Positions 12,601 to 27,600 of a DNA stretch of 64,000 nt are shown piece by piece. A program made the position numbers and the translations under genes. The notes under the pieces are model-generated. The model saw nothing but the letters and a program-made list of their open reading frames with translations, made no database searches and had not been told where the DNA came from. The DNA comes from Loripinus fragilis (Eukaryota > Mollusca > Bivalvia > Lucinida > Lucinidae), in contig OZ026515.1 of the NCBI GenBank assembly GCA_964019695.1, forward strand, positions 138,528,549 to 138,592,548. The letters are read 5' to 3'. Each line of letters starts with the position of its first letter. Position 1 is the stretch's first letter.

Positions 12601-15600
12601 AGTCGAAAATTTCTACTTACTTGTCCTTGGACAAGTACAATGTATAAATTTAATACAATTCTGTATTTCATATTTTGATTAATTATTACGAGCTCACATC
12701 ATGCATTGAAAACAGTGTGGATCCTGATCAGCTGGCTTCTTCAGAAGCCAGATGATCTGGATCTACACTGTTTCCAAGAGAAGCCAGCTGATCAGGATCC
12801 ATACTGTTTACAAGAGTTGATATATATCTGGTTTCATACTGTTTTTGAAAGAATAATTTGTTAAAGCACTGTAAGGTTCTTTCAGCCAAGTAAAATTTTC
12901 TATGGACAAGTACACCCCTGAAAAATACCAATTGAAAATATTCCAAGAACGTTTTTAAAAAAAGCTGAATTTGCTTATCCTTTTGTTTAATTCATGGCTA
13001 TTATTGTCATAAGATTGAGAGATCATCTCCGCATGACTTTAGCTTTGGGTTAAACACAACACTTTCAAAAATGGTAAAAAATCTGCTTATGAGATTCTAT
13101 TTTGAAAATACTGTTTTAATTACCTTGAGAATATTGAGAACTTCCTTAGATTTGGACTGTGCAGTAGTGGGATCATCTGGGTAGTACTTGCTAAGCTTCC
13201 TCTGTAGCCAAAAGGCATCAATGTCTCGTGGATGTAAGCCCTCGTCATCTTTACCTGACATACCGTCTACACCGCCAAGCTGAAAAGTAAATAAAGAGAC
13301 ATTCCATATTTAAAATTTCCTTCATACATGGACACAGGTCCTGATTAGCCAAATTTTGAAGAGTTTCATTTATTTTACACCAACCACCCATGTAATCAGA
13401 AAGGCCCAGTGGTGTAAAATTCCCCATTTACCCACTCGCATTGGCTAAACGTCGGGTTCAACACGTAAAATGCATTTTTTCCTTTAGAGAAGACAAAACA
13501 AAGGTAAAAATACAGCTGGTCGATCTTTTTCATCGCAAAACGGATGTTTATACCAAACAGTTGCAAGTACGCATGTGCATTTCTGTGATTAACTCCCCAA
13601 CTCCCCAGCGGCTTGTTCGCGGAGCCTCCTCTGGACTCAGGGGGTGTAGACGACAGAGATCGTCCAAAATCGGCGGGCGATTTCAGACATTGAACATCAC
13701 ATTTTGCTGACATCAATGCCGGTCTTTAGTGTCAGATTTGCTGCCAAAATTAAATGTCACAGCAAGACATTGGATCGTTTTAAGGAAAGAAAATAGGGGT
13801 GGTGGTGGTAGTGGGGGGGTGGTCATGAGAGACTGAGTGTGCCATAAAGCAAATTGAAATAATTAAGCCTCAGCAGAAAGAACAATAATATGAACTTAGG
13901 CGAAACCTTAACTGTGCAAAGCAATCAAACAGATCTATTCACAATTATTATGAGTGTAATCAACTGTGCATCTTTCTCAGTATTGACAAAATAAACTTGC
14001 AGGTAAAACGCATTATTCCAATCGCCAGTTTCAGTCTCTATCGGTACAGGTTTTTACAGGTACTGGCTTTTACCAGTGGCCTAATTACCCTAGAGTGTTG
14101 TTTCCTTGAATAAATTTTTCTTAAAATACATAGACTGCTTCACTGCCCCCTCGTATGAACTAGGGACAGTAGCAAGCTGGGAGTCACGTTTTATTCTACC
14201 ACTGAGATGAGCAGAGTAACTACACTTCATAGATGTATTCAGAATCAGGCAGTGTATTTATAGAACCGCTAATGTCTAACAGCCACCTGCATAGATTACA
14301 CTTTACCTATAAGCGTCGTCTGCTGATAATTTTTGACTAGAGGACCTGAAGGTCCTGAGGCGCTCACCTGATCTTCTTAATAATGTTAAAATAGGTCAAG
14401 GTTAACTACAGCTTATAATGGAACAAATTTTGTTTTTACCATATACATTTTGGTCAAGTGACCTAAACAATCTAATGAATAATCCATCAAACAGCCCAGT
14501 GATTTCTGAGAAAAATATGTTTAGATAGGTATGTGGCAGTCCAAATGAGTGGCCTTGGATAAAAGGTCACAGGTCAGCTTGACATTTGGTACTTAATTAA
14601 CCATTGTTTCAATAGGTTTAACTTTAATGAATTCGGCTCAGTTATAGAAAATGAACATTTTAAGATTTTCTCCATATAAATGCATAAGGAATCAAATTTG
14701 ACCTTGCCATCAAGTAAGTCAAGGTCAACCTAGGTTCATCATTTGTGCTAACCTGGTAGGGCCGACATCCCCAATCCTGCATACCAAGTCCCAAAGCCAA
14801 TGGCCTTTAGGTTCCAGAGAAGAAGAGATTTAAAGATTTTTTACCATATATGGGCATGGTGGCCATGTTAGTCATGTGACCATAACAATTTGTATAAGTT
14901 TTGGCTAACTAATCATAAGGAGTTGTCACATGAAATTTGGTTTCAATTGGCCAAGAATTGTCTGAGAAAACTATGTTTTAATATGTTGATGGGACTCCAA
15001 TATAAGCCACCTTTGCTGAAAGGTCAAAGATCAACCTTGACCTTTGAAACTTATTTATAGCCACTAGATTGAACATATCAAGTGAGAATAATGACTTTGG
15101 CTTCCACAGTATTCAAAAAATCAACTTTTCAATTCAATTTTCCATTCAAATGCATTAGGAAGCAAACTTGACCTTGACGTTAAGTAGGTCAAGGTCATCC
15201 TAGGATCATCATTTGAACGAACTTGGTAGGCCCCACATCCCCAATACTACATACCAAGTCTCAAGGTCACTGGCCTTCTGGTTCTGGAGAAGAAGTTTTT
15301 TAAAAGGTTTTTACCATATATGGGCGTGGCAGCCATCTTTGTCATGTGGCCAAAATATTTTGTACAAATTTTGGCTGACTTATCATAAGGAGTCTTCATA
15401 TGAAATTTGAGCTCAGTTGGGCCAATGGTTTGTGAGGAAACTATGTTTTAATATATTGATGGGACCACAATATGAGCGACCTTGGCTGAAAGGGCAAAGG
15501 TCAACCTTGACCTTTGAAAATTATTTATAGCCATTGTCTCATTAGTTTCAACATATCAAATAAGAATAATCACTTTGGCTTTAACAGTATTCAAAAAATC

Positions 15601-18600
15601 AACTTTTCAAAAAAAATTCCCATTTAAATCTATTAGGAAGCAAATTTGACGTTGACGTTAAGTAGGTCAAGGGCAACCTAGGATCATTGTTTGAACAAAC
15701 TTGGTAGGCCCTACATCCCTGATGCTACATACCAAGTCCCAAGGTCATCGGCCTCCTGGTTCTGGAGAAGAAGATTTTTAAAGGGTTTTTACCATATATG
15801 GGCATGGCGGCCATCTTGGTCATGTGACCAGGAACATTTGAACAAACTTTCGTTCCCCCATCCTAAGGAGTCTCCATATGAAATTTGAGTTCAATTGGCC
15901 CAGTGGTTTCAGAGGAGAAGATGTTTGAAAATGTTGACGGACGGACGAAGGACGACGGATGGACGACGGACGGACGGACGACGGACGCCGGATCTCTGGT
16001 ATACTAATAGCTCACCTCGGAGCCTTCGGCTCAGGTGAGCTAAAAATAGTGTGGATCCATAAAATATCGTAGATTTATTTATTCTGAGGCTAAATACATG
16101 TCATAACATGTAGCTCACTTCTTTAATACACTGTGTTATGATGCGAAGAAAGAACCAAGTTGAAGGTTTAGAGAAAAAATACACCCTCAGTTCTTTTCGT
16201 AACACAGAAGAAATCATGTAAATAAGATAAGAGATAGTCGTCTATTTATAGATGATAAATAGATGCTTGGTTTACGTAAAGCATTCAGCAATATGGATTA
16301 TCAGGGCGATTTTGCCCTGGTGAAAATTGGTTTTCTACCGTCCTTGTAATACCTGTATACGAGGTCGGTGCAGCAGTCTAGAAAATACATGTTTCCCAAG
16401 TGAAGAAATGACCGCCACAGAAGCAACTATTGGGCAGTTTATTTGGGTACTGTTTTTTACCAATATTTGACGGAAACATCCGAGTTTTGACGATTTGGCA
16501 TAAACAAAAATGGCCGTTTCCGCGGTTTGCTATGCTCTACACGTTTTTGGCTAGATTAGATAAAACTTCTCTCTTTTCTTGGCAGATAATATTCTTTCTT
16601 CCTCTTCCACGCAGCGATACACCAACCATCCATGTAATTAGATTTGGTCGAACACCAATGACCCAAATTTTGACAGCCTGTGGCTAAGATAATGCATAAC
16701 TGACAACTATAGTTTTGTGCTTTAATCAAACCCTTACATTTAGAGCACCTAGCAAAATAAAAATATTTTGAAAATATTGCATAATTATGCCAGGACTCTT
16801 CGGTTTAGGGGATGGGGGTATTTTATATGACCAAATTTTATTTCACAGAAAGTCAAACTATCGTCGAGTATTCACCTAAATACATGTAAATATTATGTTT
16901 GCAACATAAAACTTGAGACGAAAGTGATGTGTTGAGATTCGGGTTGAGGAGATTTCATTGTTTCATCTAAAGAAGTGTGCTGTCAATTACTTTTGACTAT
17001 TACCTGTAATGTTCCAAGTCAAACAGTTTTACTTGTGCACTGAGTTGTATCATATCTGCATTCTGTATAAATCATAGTCTAGATAAACACAGGTTTTGAG
17101 CGTAAAATCGTTAATATTTTCTTACACATCAGATTTACCCTATAATTTGGTGCTTGAAAGAACCGTCTCATTGAGACGTTTCGTTTGAGTACCCAAAACA
17201 TATGTCTTTGTTGAGAAATGAGACAGTTAATTATGTTGTAAGCACTCATAACTAAAGCCCTGATACATGCCATTGCGAATTGATATTTACCTACAGGTTT
17301 TTACAAAATAAGTTTTTAATAAGTTTTTAAAATAAAGTGTTTTTGAGCATTTCGACAACGTTCCCCCCGTGACCAATCATGCCGCTTTTATATGATGTGT
17401 GAAATGTAAAACTACAACAATATGCAAAAGGATTAGTTTGGTCACGTGGGTTTTCTTTGAAACTTTTCTCTGGTCATTTTTATGGGTAATCCTTCATTAA
17501 GACTGTCCGAGGTCCTTTGAAAACTTTCCGCACCGGCCACCCATAGAAAAATATATCGTCTGCCATCTCCCCCCCCAGGTATTTTTTTCTGGAATAGCCC
17601 TTAGAAACCATACTAAACTATTACTCTGAATTGAATGAATAGATTTGACAAGACCAATATATTCATTCCATGCCATTTTATTCATCATTTTTAATACAGA
17701 GTGAATTATTTATTTGTAACTTTATCATACACACTTCAGATTTATTGTTCGGCAATGTAACTCATAAACATTTACGCCTTAAAGAATTCTGGACATTTTT
17801 ACCATCAAATGTAGAATGTATGCCCTGCATAAGACGCAGTGTATTTAGGGATACAGAATCTTTAAGTTTGCATTAATCATGCATTGTTTTATAATGTACA
17901 GAGTTATTCCCCATTATTAGCATTTTCAAATGACCGAAACGTTTGCTATGCATTTGCTTGAATACATTCTATGCTTCATTGTTGCCTTTCATACAATTAA
18001 ATCATTATTTAACAACTGATTTATACAAAATAAACAATACGTAAAATATAAGCTTCTTTTGCTGTCAAGTATATATGAGTAATAGCATGAGATTTCCAAC
18101 AATGTGGCATTTTGACATGTGTAGACTTGGACGAGCCTCTGCAACCTCTTTTTAAGCTTAGATACTCCAAAAGGTGTTCAGTCAGTAGCTCAACAATCAT
18201 AGAATACTCATGCGACTAGCAAAGGCTCTGATCAGACTGCGCATATGCGCAGGCTGATCTAAGGCTTTGCTGGTCGCACATACCACATTGTTGGAAATCT
18301 CATGCACTGGCTCATATCTCTTGAGTTAAAAGACTCAGACTTCTGAGGGAGTCCCAGACAGAGTTTTATGAGCCTGGAACTCAATATCCTGCGTCAGGAA
18401 AAAACCATGAAACCAGTAAACTTACATTAGCTGTTAGTTTGACATCTTCATCTGCCTCAACTCCCTCGTTTTCATCCTCTTCTTCTTCCTCCCGAACCTC
18501 ACCATACATATCAGCATCATCCTGGTAAAAAGAGGAGTAGAATTGATTTGACAGGGTTCATACAGGGTTCATACAGGCAAGTACAAGTAATATTTAAGGA

Positions 18601-21600
18601 GTTTTCAAGGACTTCTCAAAGCATCTCCAACAGTTTTCAAGGACTTAAAGTTAATGAAAAATACTGATCTAAGTGTTAAAATTTGACTTCAGAAAGTATA
18701 AGATAATGGAGACATTAGTATTAGAAAATTAGTATAAAATTGTTTTGCCTTTATTTGGTGCACCATTTCTGCACCAAATAAAGGCACAACAATTTTATAC
18801 TGATTTAGGTCTCTATCAACAGTACTAAGTCCTACAGAAAATAGTAGAATTCAAGGACTTTTCAAGGCCTTTGAGTGATTTTCCAGTACTTTTCAAGGCA
18901 TATTTAATTTTCATGGACTTTTCAAGAAAGCCATCTAAATTCAAGTACTTTTCAAGCCTGTGCGAACCCTGTTTGAGCCATGACACTTGATTTCCAACAA
19001 TGTGGCAGTTTGACTAGTGTAGACTCAGACGAGCCTGTGAAGGCTCCTTTTAAACTAAGAAACTCCAAATGATGTTCGGTCATTAGCTAAACAGTCAATA
19101 TTTAAGCGACCAACAAAGGCTCTGATCAGTCTGCGCGTATCTGAGCTGGTCTGAGCCTTTGCTGGTCGCACATACCACATTGTTGGAAATCTCATGTCAC
19201 GGCTCATTTATAGATTCACAGTACAATTTCCATCAGAATAAATGGAGCGGACACTAAATCAAAAACTAAGCCTAATGACCTTTAATTGTGATATTGACCT
19301 TGAGTCTGCATAGCCCAGTCAAGGGTTCTGCACACCATCTCACTGAAATGAACATTTGACCAAGTTAAATGAAAATCCTTCCAGGGGTAAAGGAGATTCG
19401 CTTCAAGGTTAAGGAGTAACTAAAAAATGAGGTTGACCACCAAACTTTAATCACCAATCCATATACTACATGTTGTATCCATGCAGACGTTATTTTCCAT
19501 CCAGTAGTTCAGGAGATATCCTGGGTCAGGTGTGGTACTTGATTGTATCGATTCCTGATCTTTGCCACCTTTCTTACTTACTGTACAGCACCCTAGATAA
19601 GCAGCATATTTGCGTGAATACGCAATTAAAATCCTCAAAAAAGCAATTAAAATGAAATGTGTGCGTACCGAAAAGCAATTCTAACGATCGTTATGCAAAT
19701 ACATGCGATGTCATTGTGTACCATTTGGTCCATTTCATTTCCATTTGGGTCATAAACAAATGCCAGTTGGGTATTGATTTTTTTACTAGCGAGCGCATAA
19801 TATAACTCTTTTTTGTGAATAAAATATCTGTGCCCAATCCAGTATTTCGCGTAAAAACACTATGATGAAAGTGAAACTTTGCAAAGTGTACACGCTAGAA
19901 TGTCAACAAGGGGATGAGATTTGCTTCAGGTACAATAAAATCCGCTAGTTTGATACTTTAGAAAAGCAGACGATGGGAGTGAATAAATATGCAAGCACAT
20001 TCCCGATGGCTTCATGCAATATGAAAACGTGCAATTACAGAAAAAAAATGTGGCATAAAAAAATATGAAAATACGCAATTGTTTTTGCAAGTATGCAATT
20101 GAGGATAACCAGGTTGCGTAAATACCCAATTGACCCCAAAGCTTATCTAGGGCGCTGCTTACATATGCAAGTTTTGGTCTCTATTTGGTCGTTTATGTGT
20201 AACAGTGGAATTAAAAATTGACCAAAAAGACCTAACCATCACTTCATCATGCCACAATGTTATATTCTTGCAAATTTGGTCTGACAAAATAGGCCAATAT
20301 CAGAATAGCCTTGCTGATACCAAGGCCAATCCAAACAAGGCAATAAGTCATGAGCCAAATCAATGCCCCCTCCCCTTCAGTTGGTAGAAATAATACACAT
20401 TATCACATGATGTAGTGTCTGGGAGAGATATAACCCTGTGTATTAAAATTGATAAACCACTAATGGTTACACATTTGATAAAGTTATGTAATGATGTTCA
20501 TAACAGCATTGCGTACATAATGACAAATAAAACCGTTTTTGTGTCAAAATGTGATTTTAAAGTAATTTTAATGTCATATGATACACACCTACCAAACTAT
20601 CTAATGCTCAATCGCTGGTGAATTTTTTATTAAAAAACAACTGCCCTAGGAAGAGAATCGAAAATCATACAATATTAGCCTATGAATTCCTACATCTGTG
20701 GTATAAATACAAACTCAGAAAGTATTCGCATTATGTCATATTTACTTATCGTGCAAAAGATTAGTTCCTGTCGGATTCTGGTACACCTATATTATGGGAA
20801 AAGTAAATCTGACAAAATGAGAGAACTTTCTGAACACGTATTTATATCACAAACAAAGAAATCCAAAGGCTATTGCATGACATTCCCCAATTTTCATTCT
20901 CTTACTAATGCAGTTGTGTTTTTAAATTCACCAGCGGATGAGCATTAGATCCTTTGGTAGGTGTGTGATAAATAGGTTCTAACCTCCCTGCTCCTGTATG
21001 ATTGAATTTATCAAACTTGTTGCAAAAAAGTGATAAAATGCTTGACAAGCTTCTAATTTTATCTCATAATAAATTCAATAATATACAAGCATTCATGAAA
21101 GATCCTCTACTTATTGTCTAGCACTATTATACATGGTCTTAGAAGTTTAGACTTACCTCATCATCAGATTCTTCTATCTGTACATTAACACCATATGTCT
21201 CATCTATGTTTTCCTCTGAAGAGAAAATTAAAGATGAAAATTATATTTCCAGTGACATCAAGAGAGTTTAAGCCCATGATATTTGTTGTTTGCCCTCTCT
21301 TGTGCTTATGTTCTCAGTTATTTATATTGCAAACAATATGGGCCTAGATCAGACTGGTCCTAAGGTAGCAGTCTGATCAGGGTTCATAGTGTTTGCTTCT
21401 ATGCTAAAATTAAGTCTGAAGTGCACTTCAATATACACCAGTGGCCTCGGCTGCTGTCCATTCTAAGGCTAAGATTCTTTTGACAACTAATAGCGGATTT
21501 ATTGTTTATCATGCTACCATTGTTTGTGGGTATTTGGTGTTTAGTCCTTGTTTTTTAATACAGAACTTAGTGTCCTATTTAATTTTGCAATCATCTCGCC

Positions 21601-24600
21601 AAGGGAGAGAGAGCTGGTTGCTTGACTTTAATTGTGTTAGTGGTGTCGTGTGGCTGTTATTGTTGTGTGTCTCTTCCTTGCGGTGCCATAGTGATTGTGG
21701 CATTTCCTGGTCCTACTCGCTTGCTTTTTGCTAAAATTGAATGACAAGTGGGTGTCAAAAATTTAGGTGAAACTGTCAGAGAACCTTATTAAAATATAAA
21801 GCTGATAATCTAAACAAGTACCAGTCTGCATTTTTTCTTCCTGGACCCAGTCTGTTATCTTTTTACCAAGGTTCAACAATAGGGCAAATCTCTCTTCAGC
21901 AATTGTTCCTAGTAGGGATTCACATTCCTTTTTCTTCTCTTTTTCTCTCATTCTGTCGTTCTTCAATACTGCAAGAACTTCATCTGCTGCACCACACAAC
22001 ACATCTCGAGGCTGAAGATAAAATTAGAAATATCAGACCTTCTGATAAGAAGGGTAACACCTGGAGATCAAGCTCTGAGATAATAAAACATTTTTCATGC
22101 TTAACTCAGCTGAGCATGAAATTTCAACTGCTCAGAGAAATTAAAATACTGAACAATAACAATTTTTACTGCTTAAAACACTCAGATGTTGTACTTAATA
22201 TCCAGCTAATAAATGTTAAAATGCCAACATTTATGAGCAGGATAAATATCATGCTCAGTTGAGTTGAGCATGAAAAAGTTTTATAACCTCAAGGCCAGGT
22301 GTGAGATGGGCTATGCCTGCAGCTAGCTGGGCAGTGATGTGGATGATGCTCCTGCACCAGCAGGTTTATCAAAAACCCTGATGACGATTAATTTTCTTTT
22401 TTCTCAACAAAAACATATGTTGTGGTTACTAAAAAGAACCATCCCAATGAGATTTATTTTGACTGATCTATATGAAATAATTGCAATTTTACACACAAAT
22501 TAATTGCTTCCAATTTTCATATGAATCGTATGCATCGTAAACTATCTGCTGGCTGACGATTCACATGAAATATGAAGCCTTGCTATCTGAACTCTTTGCA
22601 TGATGGGGTCTTTTTTATGTTGTTTTGTTGCCTGATGATTTTTTTCAAACTTAACTTTTTCAAAAAAATATTTCAGCAAAACCACAAGAGTGTCAACTGT
22701 TAAACAGTTTGGACCCCAACCCCCCCCCCCCCCCCCCCCCTCAGATGAGGTGAGACATTCTGGGTCATTACTGTTTGCAAAGTTTCACAGCAGACAACAC
22801 TAGTCGGTAAAGAGTTAAACAAGCTAAACAATTTGAAAATCTCGTCTGCTACAAATTATAGGTACCACTTTATGGGAAAACCCTTTTCCTCTTATTCATG
22901 ACAAGTGTCGTCTGCTTTCTTCTGCTCAATGTACTTAGGTGGCCTATTAGGCTATATTGCTTATGATATGGACCAGATTAGGTTTCACAGTGTTTGCTTC
23001 CATGATAAAATTAGTCTGGAGTGCATTTGAATATATGCAAAATAAGCAGACAACATTTTCTGGACATAAACTGTTAGCAAGATAAGAGTTAAAATACCTG
23101 ATCGCCAATGGCTGCTTGTAAAAAGCTCAACAGAACTTCATATGTCTGCCTGGTCTCTGGTGTCTTTGGTCTATAAACAATACCGACCAAGTCTGATATG
23201 CCTTCTGTCAGTAGTGTAGCTCCTTTCATTTTCAACATATCTCTCTGTGCTTCATCACGCTTAAATCGTCTAAAAAAAAAGCAGAAAACATATGAACTGT
23301 GAAATAGTTGCATAGTATATTTAACACTTTTCTCCATAATAATGCCTTTTGACGCCTTTGAAATACCATGTATTTTAAAATATTATGGAAAATGGAGCAT
23401 TTGCTTCAATATTTTCTAAAGTATTCAAAACTTTACTTAAATTTTTCTTCAATTTTTTCAAAGTTGTCTAAAAATAGAGAATGATGTCATAATCTAAAAT
23501 CAGCCTATAAAGTAAAGACCAGAAACATGACAGCTTACAAGAAATATCTGGGACTTATCTCAGGGGCGAGCACTGAAGATTACGACAAGCCTGTGCACCC
23601 ACTCTGTCTTGCCAAAGCCTTAGCTGCTCACTTTAAACAAAATATGACTAAAGATGAACCAAATCTTGTGTGCTGGCCCATTGCCGTCCATATTGGATCT
23701 AATGCATGGAATAGACAATTATTACGGTCGGATAATAATATGTTTGCCATGTTGGCAAAACAAGATGGCTCAGAGGACAGTGTTGTGTCTTATTATTCGG
23801 ACAGTGATGATAATACGGATGATATGATGGAGTTTACGGAGGTTCAATCGCGGAAAGGAAAACGCCAACGCATGAGTTCCAGTGGGAGAAGCGGTAATCA
23901 GGATGAGCAGGTCGGTCAAACTAATGTTGACTTTGATATGTTGTCTGCTGATGAGAAATTGTCTGCACTGTTTAATAAACTGTCGCAAGTAGAGCGTAAA
24001 GTTGACTGTGTTGCACCACTGACCAAACGTGTAGTAAATGTAGAAAATGTCATCAGTTCGCACGAGCATAGGCTGCAGCTACTTGAGTACAAGTCTATTG
24101 ACATAGAAAGTCGCAGCCATCAACGTAACCTTATTTTTCGAGGAATGTCTGAAAAGCCTGAGGAAGCTAAAGAAGGTTCCATACCCATCATACGGCATTT
24201 TATTTATGTACATTTGGGTATTCAAGACGATATGTTTATCGAACATGCTCATAGACTGGGACGATATAAACAGGGAGCGTGTAGACCTATAGTGGTAGCA
24301 TTTCGTGACTATCAGGATACAGATACTATCATGAGTAACTGTCGCAAATTGAAAGGGACCTTTTTCAGTGTGAACAGAGACTACCCAGCCGAGATTGTTG
24401 AGGCCAGGAAGGCCCTGTATCCCATGTACAAAGAGTTTCACAATCAGAATAGGTATAATAAAGTTTCCATACAATATCCTGCGAAGCTGATAGTGAATGG
24501 GGTCGTTAAGCATGATATGTTTCCAAACTGGTCTGAAATAATGTCAGGGTATCGTGTTGACTCTCGCCAGTTATTTGTAAATACAGAAGTGTGTCAGCAA

Positions 24601-27600
24601 AGGTTAAGTCAAAAGTCAAGTGACGGTCAGTTAAAATCTCAACCAATCAAAAGTCACCAACCTGTATCCAATGCTGCACGCGATTCGCCACCTTTGAGAG
24701 GAAACCACTCATGCAAGGAGAGCTCTAATGACGAAACTTTTGGCGCCGAAAAAACTACACCAAGTAAACTAACTGTGTCGACACGTGTTGCTGAAATTCA
24801 CTCAAGCATGGAGCGCGCTTGTACAAAGCGACCAGTAGATAAAGGGAACACCCACAGCACGCTGAATGCTAAAACAAATCCGACGTCTTTTGTGAACACC
24901 GGATCGGACGCCAGCGGACAGCAGTCTACTTCTAAGGGCACAGACCGCAAGGGCTCTGCTAGTGACCATGGACCCGGGGACCCAGCATCTGGACAGAACC
25001 AGACCAAATAGGGGGGCGGGGAGAAGGCTTATAAATGTCTTCGTATTGGACTGCTGAATATACAAGGTTTAATGAGCGAGCGTACAAATAAACTTACTTC
25101 ACCTGAATTTTTGAAAAAATACCAAAACCATGATATACTACTATTAAATGAAACTTGGACATCTGATTTATGCGATGTATCCATTGAGGGATTTGAGCAT
25201 ATGGTATTAAACCGCACGGAAAAGAAGCCTGGTACAAAAAGGAACTCAGAGGGGCTGGTCGTTTATATAAAATCGGAGCTGTTCGACGAAAATACTTTAG
25301 TCAAATTCGATGGAGATGACCAAATTTGGTTCAAATTGAAAAATAATATTCTCTCTGATAAACCAATTTATTTCTGCCTGTGCTATGTGCTACCACCTGG
25401 CACAACCAGAAATTCAATGGTTGATTCTTGTATCTTTGACAGAATGTTAGATACTGTTGCTGAAATAGAAAGTAAAGAACAGGATTGCTCATTTATCATT
25501 TGTGGCGACATGAATGCTCGTACGCGTGAATCTGCCGACTTTTTGACCGATGATAACTCGCAGCATGTCCCATTGCCTGAAGATTATACACTAGACGAAA
25601 ATATACCCCCTCGTTTTTCTCTCGATAAAAATGCTTCAAATGCAAACGGTAATATGCTCTTAAGTTTTTGCAAACAGACGTCCCTGCGCATTGCTAATGG
25701 AAGGTATGGCTCAGACAAAATGGTCGGCAATTTCACGTGTACTACCAGCAGAGGTCCCAGCAGAGGTCGGAGTCTTGTTGACTATGTGTTGGCTAATAAA
25801 TATATATTAGATAAGATTGAATCATTTGACATAGTTGAACCAAACATTTTATCTGATCATCACCTTGTTTCATTTTCACTTTCGACGCACCTACCCTCTG
25901 ATTGTAATGAGGATGCTCCTAGCAAACAGGAGCATGCTGATTATAAATATCAGTGGGATTGTAGTAAAAAGGAAAATTATATTGAGCGGTTGAGCTCACC
26001 TGATACATTGCAGGCATTAAATGATATGAGGTCGAAACTTTTAGAGTCCATTACTTTCTCTGATACCATAGATGAAAGTGTGAGTATATTTGTATCTACA
26101 ATTGAGGGTTGCGCATCACCATTATTTTTATGTCAGCTAGGAGCTGGTAGTCCGCAAGTGTCGGATGCAGAGGGTAATTTTCGAAAGAGCAATGCTCCAT
26201 GGTTCACTGAAGATTGTGCTTCTAGACGTTATGATTTTTATAAAGGTTTAAACTTGTTCAGGGGAGATAATAGCGACGAAAATAGACAAAATATGGTACA
26301 TGCGAGGTCAAAATATAAAACCTGTCTGAGAAATGCCAGACTGCTGTATGACAAATCAGAAACAGATAAGCTAAATAAATTACGCTACACAAATGCATGT
26401 GATTATTGGAAATTGCTCAAACGTGTATCTCAAAATGCTAAACCAAATATTCAATTGTCTACTTTCGAGCGCTATTTCAAAGCTATTAACTCACCTGATA
26501 GTCAATTTTATGTTCCAGACGATGATATTGTGCTAATGAATGATAGATATATAAGAGGAGAGTTAGATGTAATGTTTGATGAACTAAATTTACCATTGAC
26601 CAGAGATGAAATTCTAAAAGCTATCAAGCAGCTGAAAAATAATAAGTCTGCAGGTCCAGATAAACTGATAAACGAATTTTATGTGCATGGCTCACATGTT
26701 CTTTTACCATATACTGATACACTGTTTAACACAATATTTAGCCATGGTTATTTTCCAAAAGAATGGTCAATGGGTGATATCATACCTTTGCATAAAAAAG
26801 GCAGCATAAACAATGTTGATAATTATAGAGGAATTACGCTTCTAAGCACATTGGGTAAATTGTTCACTAGAATATTAAACAATCCGCTAATTTGCTGGGC
26901 TGAAGATTACTCTGTATATATTGAAGCCAAAGCGGGGTTTAGGGAGTCAATGAGCACCACAGATCATATATTCTCTTTACATGGAATCATTACACATTAT
27001 CTGAATAATAATAAAAGACTGTTTTGTGCGTTCATTGACTTCTCAAAAGCCTTCGACTATGTAGTTAGAGAAAATCTTTGGTTCAAACTCATTAAATTAG
27101 GAATAAGAGGTAAAATTTTAAATATCATCATGTCTATGTATGAAAATGTAAAATCACGGGTAAAATTTAATAATGCTAAAGGTGAAGAATTTGTCTGCTA
27201 TACAGGAGTCCGTCAAGGGAAGTGTTTATCTCCATTTCTGTTTTCTATGTTTGTCAACGATCTTGAGCAGGAGATGATCTCCAAAGATATAGCAGGATTA
27301 GATTTAGATTATTTTAAGTTGTTTTTACTTATGTATGCAGATGATATTGTTCTCTTTTCCAAAACAGATGAAGGTTTACAAAATGGTTTAAACTGTATGT
27401 ATGATTATTGCCAAAAATGGAAGCTATCGGTTAACACACAAAAAACAAAGGTTATGATTTTCAGGAAGGGGGCATATTAAGGAGAAATACTCTATTTAAA
27501 TATGGAGAAAACAATTTAGAAATAGTAAATAAATTCACATATCTTGGTACCGTCTTTTCAACTGGTGGTGCGTTCCACGAAGCTCAACAGGCACTGTCTG

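Noticed and set aside
13441..13710. 89-codon plus-strand frame with overlapping minus-strand frame
   Set aside because: No motif recognised; inside SNRNP200 intron 6 and similar lengths on both strands suggest chance.
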